In this document: in pieces, positions 33,189-35,305 of the stretch
Numbering within the stretch: position 1 is the first letter of the stretch
Layout of the letters: each line of letters begins with the position of its first letter
Assembly (NCBI GenBank): GCA_002746535.1
Contig: NVWA01000038.1
Location: 1,730 to 37,034 of the forward strand
Reading direction: 5' to 3'
Origin: Planctomycetota bacterium
GTDB taxonomy: Bacteria; Planctomycetota; GCA-2746535
Length of the DNA stretch: 35,305 nucleotides
Notes under the pieces: model-generated
What the model was told of the DNA's origin: nothing
Database searches by the model: none
What the model saw: the letters and a program-made list of their open reading frames with translations, nothing else
Made by a program: the position numbers and the translations under genes

Positions 33189-34313
33189 ATGAATTCAAAT
33201 AAAGTGCTCAAACTCAAACATTACAATCGTTCTGACGCCTACGAATCCTGCTTATCTCCCTCTAAACCAATCTATTTTGGCCACAATATTTTACACCATC
33301 TTGAATCGCACGTCGCAACTTTAAATCCAGATAAAGTATTTATTATTACAGACACAAATGTAGCCAAATTATACGGTGACACCATCAAGGCCCAATTACT
33401 CAATCGACCAAATCATTTAGTTACCTTTAACGCGGGCGATCAAAATAAAACCTTACAAACGATTGAAACTTTAGCCGAAAAAGTACTTGAGGCTGGCTGT
33501 AGTAAAAATAGTTTGATATTAAATCTTGGTGGTGGCCTAGCCATGAATCTTGGTGGCATGTTAGCATCGTTACTTTATAGAGGCATAAGGTTTATTCACG
33601 TTCCAACTAATTTTATTGGTCAAACCGATGTTGTCTTATCCAATAAACAAGGCGTCAACACATTCGGTGGAAAAAATCTATTAGGAATGTATTCCTCACC
33701 AGAATTTAGTCTGGTTGACACCTCATTCTTACAAACAGAAAGCAAACGTTCAAAATTTGCTGGTATCGCTGAAAGTATGAAAAATGCATTAATACTAAAA
33801 TCAGATTTCTATGCCTATATGAAAAAAGTTCTCAAAAGTTCTATCAACGATGTCGACATGCACGAATTAGCTAAAAAAACATTTGAACAAAAACTTAGTA
33901 TATGCAAACGTGACCCTACTGAAAAACAATTGGGTTTATCTCTTGAATACGGACACACCATCGGTCATGCTATAGAAATTTTAAGCAAAGGTGACTTACT
34001 ACATGGAGAAGCTGTTTATATCGGAATGCATATTTCAGCTGAGATCGCCCTACAACTTGGCATCATGAATCAAAGTGACTTTAAAGAACACCAAGCATTT
34101 CTAAAATCAATTAAGATAAGCTCTAAAATTCCTAAATCGATTACGATGGATAAAATTTTAATAGCCATTCAAAAAGATAATAAAAAAACCGGCAGTCAAC
34201 CAGCGTTTATATTGTTAAAAGGACTAGGAGAGTTACACCAAATTGGTGGTCAACTTCAAACTATGGTTCCTAAAAAAATAATAGAAGACTGCATCAGACC
34301 TTATTTGTCTTAA
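33189..34313 (+). CDS. Sugar phosphate cyclase, 2-deoxy-scyllo-inosose synthase-like (dehydroquinate synthase superfamily)
   Basis: A 374-residue NAD- and metal-dependent cyclase. The fold is shown by LNLGGGLAMNLGG (111-123), GIRFIHVPT (132-140), SNKQGVN (151-157), GKNLLGMY (161-168), EYGHTIGHAIE (253-263) and LHGEAV (271-276). Expected zinc ligands E195, H256 and H272 are present, with the same 16-residue spacing of the two histidines as in the superfamily. True AroB has GGGxxxD; here the Asp is Asn (N120). As far as I recall, the pattern VLS-x-KQ-x-VN with GKN-x-x-G-x-Y matches 2-deoxy-scyllo-inosose synthase (BtrC type) better than AroB or EboD. It would convert a sugar phosphate such as glucose 6-phosphate to a cyclitol ketone. 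AGGA precedes the ATG. It forms an operon with the TIM barrel 7 bases downstream. Confidence 0.88.
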   Translation: MNSNKVLKLKHYNRSDAYESCLSPSKPIYFGHNILHHLESHVATLNPDKVFIITDTNVAKLYGDTIKAQLLNRPNHLVTFNAGDQNKTLQTIETLAEKVLEAGCSKNSLILNLGGGLAMNLGGMLASLLYRGIRFIHVPTNFIGQTDVVLSNKQGVNTFGGKNLLGMYSSPEFSLVDTSFLQTESKRSKFAGIAESMKNALILKSDFYAYMKKVLKSSINDVDMHELAKKTFEQKLSICKRDPTEKQLGLSLEYGHTIGHAIEILSKGDLLHGEAVYIGMHISAEIALQLGIMNQSDFKEHQAFLKSIKISSKIPKSITMDKILIAIQKDNKKTGSQPAFILLKGLGELHQIGGQLQTMVPKKIIEDCIRPYLS

Positions 34314-34320
34314 TTCATCA

Positions 34321-35136
34321 ATGACTCAAATCTGTTATAGTACTAACGGTTTAAAAAATCACGATTTGACCACGGCCTTCTCGTTAATAAAGCAAAATGG
34401 ATTCGATGGCATTGAACTCGCCATAACTAATGAGCATTTTAGCGATTTTAATTTTGTTGGACAAATTGATCATTTAAATCAAATCATTCAAAAAACGTCT
34501 GCCAACATTACCAATATTCACACCGGCGAACCACATCTTTTATCTTCAACACAACATCATCCTTCTTTAGTTACAACTGATAAATCCGAAAGACAACAAC
34601 GAATTGATTTTATTATTTCAGTAATTAAGTTCTCTAAGGCAATCAATTGTGCTAATGTCACCATAGTTTCAGGGTTAATAGAAGATGCTGACAATGAATC
34701 CAATGCTTGGGAAAATCTAGAAGAAAGTTTACATCAGCTAATTTCAAATTCTCCTGATGGTATCACCATTCTCATCGAACAAGAGCCGGAGATGTTTATC
34801 AACAACACAGAGCATTTATTGAAATTAATTGATGTGTTTAAAGGTAAGATTAAAATCAATTTAGACATTGGCCATTTAGAAGTCATTAAAGAAGACATTA
34901 GCGAAAGTATCCTAGCATTAAAAGATCATATATTAAACATTCATATTGAAGATATTAAAGATAATGTTCATCAACACTTATTACCAGGTGAAGGTGAAAT
35001 TGATTTCTCTCCATTTTTTAAAACATTAAAAGATATCAACTATCAAGGCTATCTTACTGCCGACCTCTACCCATTCTCAGACATCGCCGAAAAAGCTTTA
35101 AAAACCACCCATCAATTCCTAATAAAATATTTGTAA
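34321..35136 (+). CDS. Sugar phosphate isomerase/epimerase family TIM-barrel protein
   Basis: A 271-residue xylose-isomerase-like TIM barrel. Probable metal ligands are E153 or E155 (LIEQEPEM), D182 with H185 (LDIGHL) and H208 (NIHIEDIK). A GEGEID segment (223-228) and a strand-end D248 (TADLYP), where many relatives have Glu, follow. It begins 7 bases after the cyclase stop without a clear ribosome site, so its translation is probably coupled. Pairing of a sugar phosphate cyclase with such a barrel also occurs in ebo clusters, but the other ebo genes (TatD-like, UbiA-like) are not in the window. It probably supplies the cyclase substrate or isomerises its cyclitol product; this is inference. 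Confidence 0.88.
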   Translation: MTQICYSTNGLKNHDLTTAFSLIKQNGFDGIELAITNEHFSDFNFVGQIDHLNQIIQKTSANITNIHTGEPHLLSSTQHHPSLVTTDKSERQQRIDFIISVIKFSKAINCANVTIVSGLIEDADNESNAWENLEESLHQLISNSPDGITILIEQEPEMFINNTEHLLKLIDVFKGKIKINLDIGHLEVIKEDISESILALKDHILNIHIEDIKDNVHQHLLPGEGEIDFSPFFKTLKDINYQGYLTADLYPFSDIAEKALKTTHQFLIKYL

Positions 35137-35147
35137 GTATCTAACCC

Positions 35148-35173
35148 TTAAGTCAATGCATGCATTGTCTTAA
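35148..35173. terminator. 26-bp near-perfect palindrome between converging genes
   Basis: The core CAATGCATGCATTG (35154-35167) is a perfect 14-bp palindrome, flanked by TTAAG and CTTAA arms with a single T-T mismatch between arm and core. It sits 11 bases after the TIM-barrel stop and 22 bases before the stop of the gene on the other strand, the expected place for a bidirectional terminator. The GCATGC centre leaves little room for a loop, so it could also be a protein-binding site. Confidence 0.55.
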
Positions 35174-35195
35174 AACACCTACAATTTAACCAACA

Positions 35196-35305
35196 TTACA
35201 ATTCATGAATATACGCATTCTTCCAATCTGAAAATGGTTCATCAGGATCTCCATCACATAGAGCGATCTCAGTTAATGGTTTCGCACCTTTAATTTGTAA
35301 TAACG
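35196..35305 (-). CDS. C-terminal end of an unidentified protein (5' end outside window)
   Basis: On the minus strand a frame is open from the window edge to the TAA at 35198-35196, giving 35 residues that end DGDPDEPFSDWKNAYIHEL. The frame is uninterrupted and ends opposite the palindrome, as expected for a real gene converging on the TIM-barrel operon. The fragment is too short and too plain to assign to a family. Confidence 0.6.
   Translation of the reverse strand, partial: LLQIKGAKPLTEIALCDGDPDEPFSDWKNAYIHEL

Noticed and set aside
33189..34313. Plain shikimate-pathway AroB
   Set aside because: The GGGxxxD aspartate is Asn and the VLSNKQGVN segment differs from the AroB pattern SSVGGKTGIN; no other aromatic-pathway gene is adjacent.
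33189..35136. Complete ebo cluster (eboA-F)
   Set aside because: Only a cyclase and a TIM barrel are visible; there is no TatD-like, UbiA-like or phosphatase gene, and the next gene is on the opposite strand.
1..35305. CRISPR array, insertion sequence or prophage
   Set aside because: No regularly spaced repeats, transposase, integrase or phage structural genes were seen.

Overview
The window is about 35.3 kb of AT-rich bacterial DNA (roughly one third G+C), densely coding on both strands, with no intact tRNA, rRNA, CRISPR array, transposase or prophage gene. The lineage cannot be proven from this piece. The gene style points to the PVC superphylum, most likely a marine lentisphaeral-type heterotroph: two Gfo/Idh/MocA oxidoreductases, one paired with an isomerase-like TIM barrel, an AGE-family epimerase, a secreted NHL-repeat protein with a GGGCCCW motif, secreted proteins with lysine-rich linkers, and a divergent RNase HII-like protein. 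This assignment is inference.

Layout. 1-237 is the 3' end of an ABC exporter ATPase. 238-819 is non-coding and holds GC-rich patches that look like decayed tRNA/tmRNA 3' ends or an integration scar. 820-3202 is a divergent Gfo/Idh/MocA oxidoreductase and AraC-type regulator. 3215-3958 is an orphan gene. 4382-7045 is a signalling pair, an HDOD protein followed by a GAF-SpoIIE (RsbU-like) phosphatase, then an AGE-family sugar epimerase (7113-8276). 8348-12162 is a four-gene minus-strand run: RNase HII-like protein, secreted zinc-finger protein, class I/II aminotransferase and ArsC/Spx-like protein. 12295-13748 carries rsmA and engB, which converge. 13926-18364 holds a 500-residue orphan and a secreted M16 protease, each followed by a hairpin terminator. 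18566-20799 is a Gfo/Idh/MocA plus TIM-barrel pair. 20831-23561 on the minus strand is a PilZ protein, queA, a MazG-like pyrophosphohydrolase and an EI24/CysZ-like membrane protein. 23719-24573 is a small orphan gene and a 640-base gap with a strong inverted repeat. 24574-27453 is a secreted NHL-repeat protein. 27484-30730 is an overlapping pair of unknown exported proteins (lipoprotein plus 640-residue partner). 30832-33060 carries glpK, infA and a Dabb-domain gene. 33189-35136 is a two-gene unit: a sugar phosphate cyclase resembling 2-deoxy-scyllo-inosose synthases, and a TIM-barrel isomerase/epimerase. The right edge clips an unidentified minus-strand gene.

How the genes fit together. Much of the content is carbohydrate handling: NAD(P)-linked oxidation of sugars or polyols (the two Gfo/Idh proteins), epimerisation or isomerisation (AGE protein and two TIM barrels), glycerol entry (GlpK), and cyclisation of a sugar phosphate to a cyclitol. 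Housekeeping genes for translation and RNA modification (rsmA, engB, queA, infA) are scattered among them. The strongest candidates for new biology are the cyclase/TIM-barrel unit at the right end, the coupled exported pair at 27484-30730, the RNase HII-like protein lacking the usual GRG motif, and the cysteine-bearing insert in the first Gfo/Idh protein.
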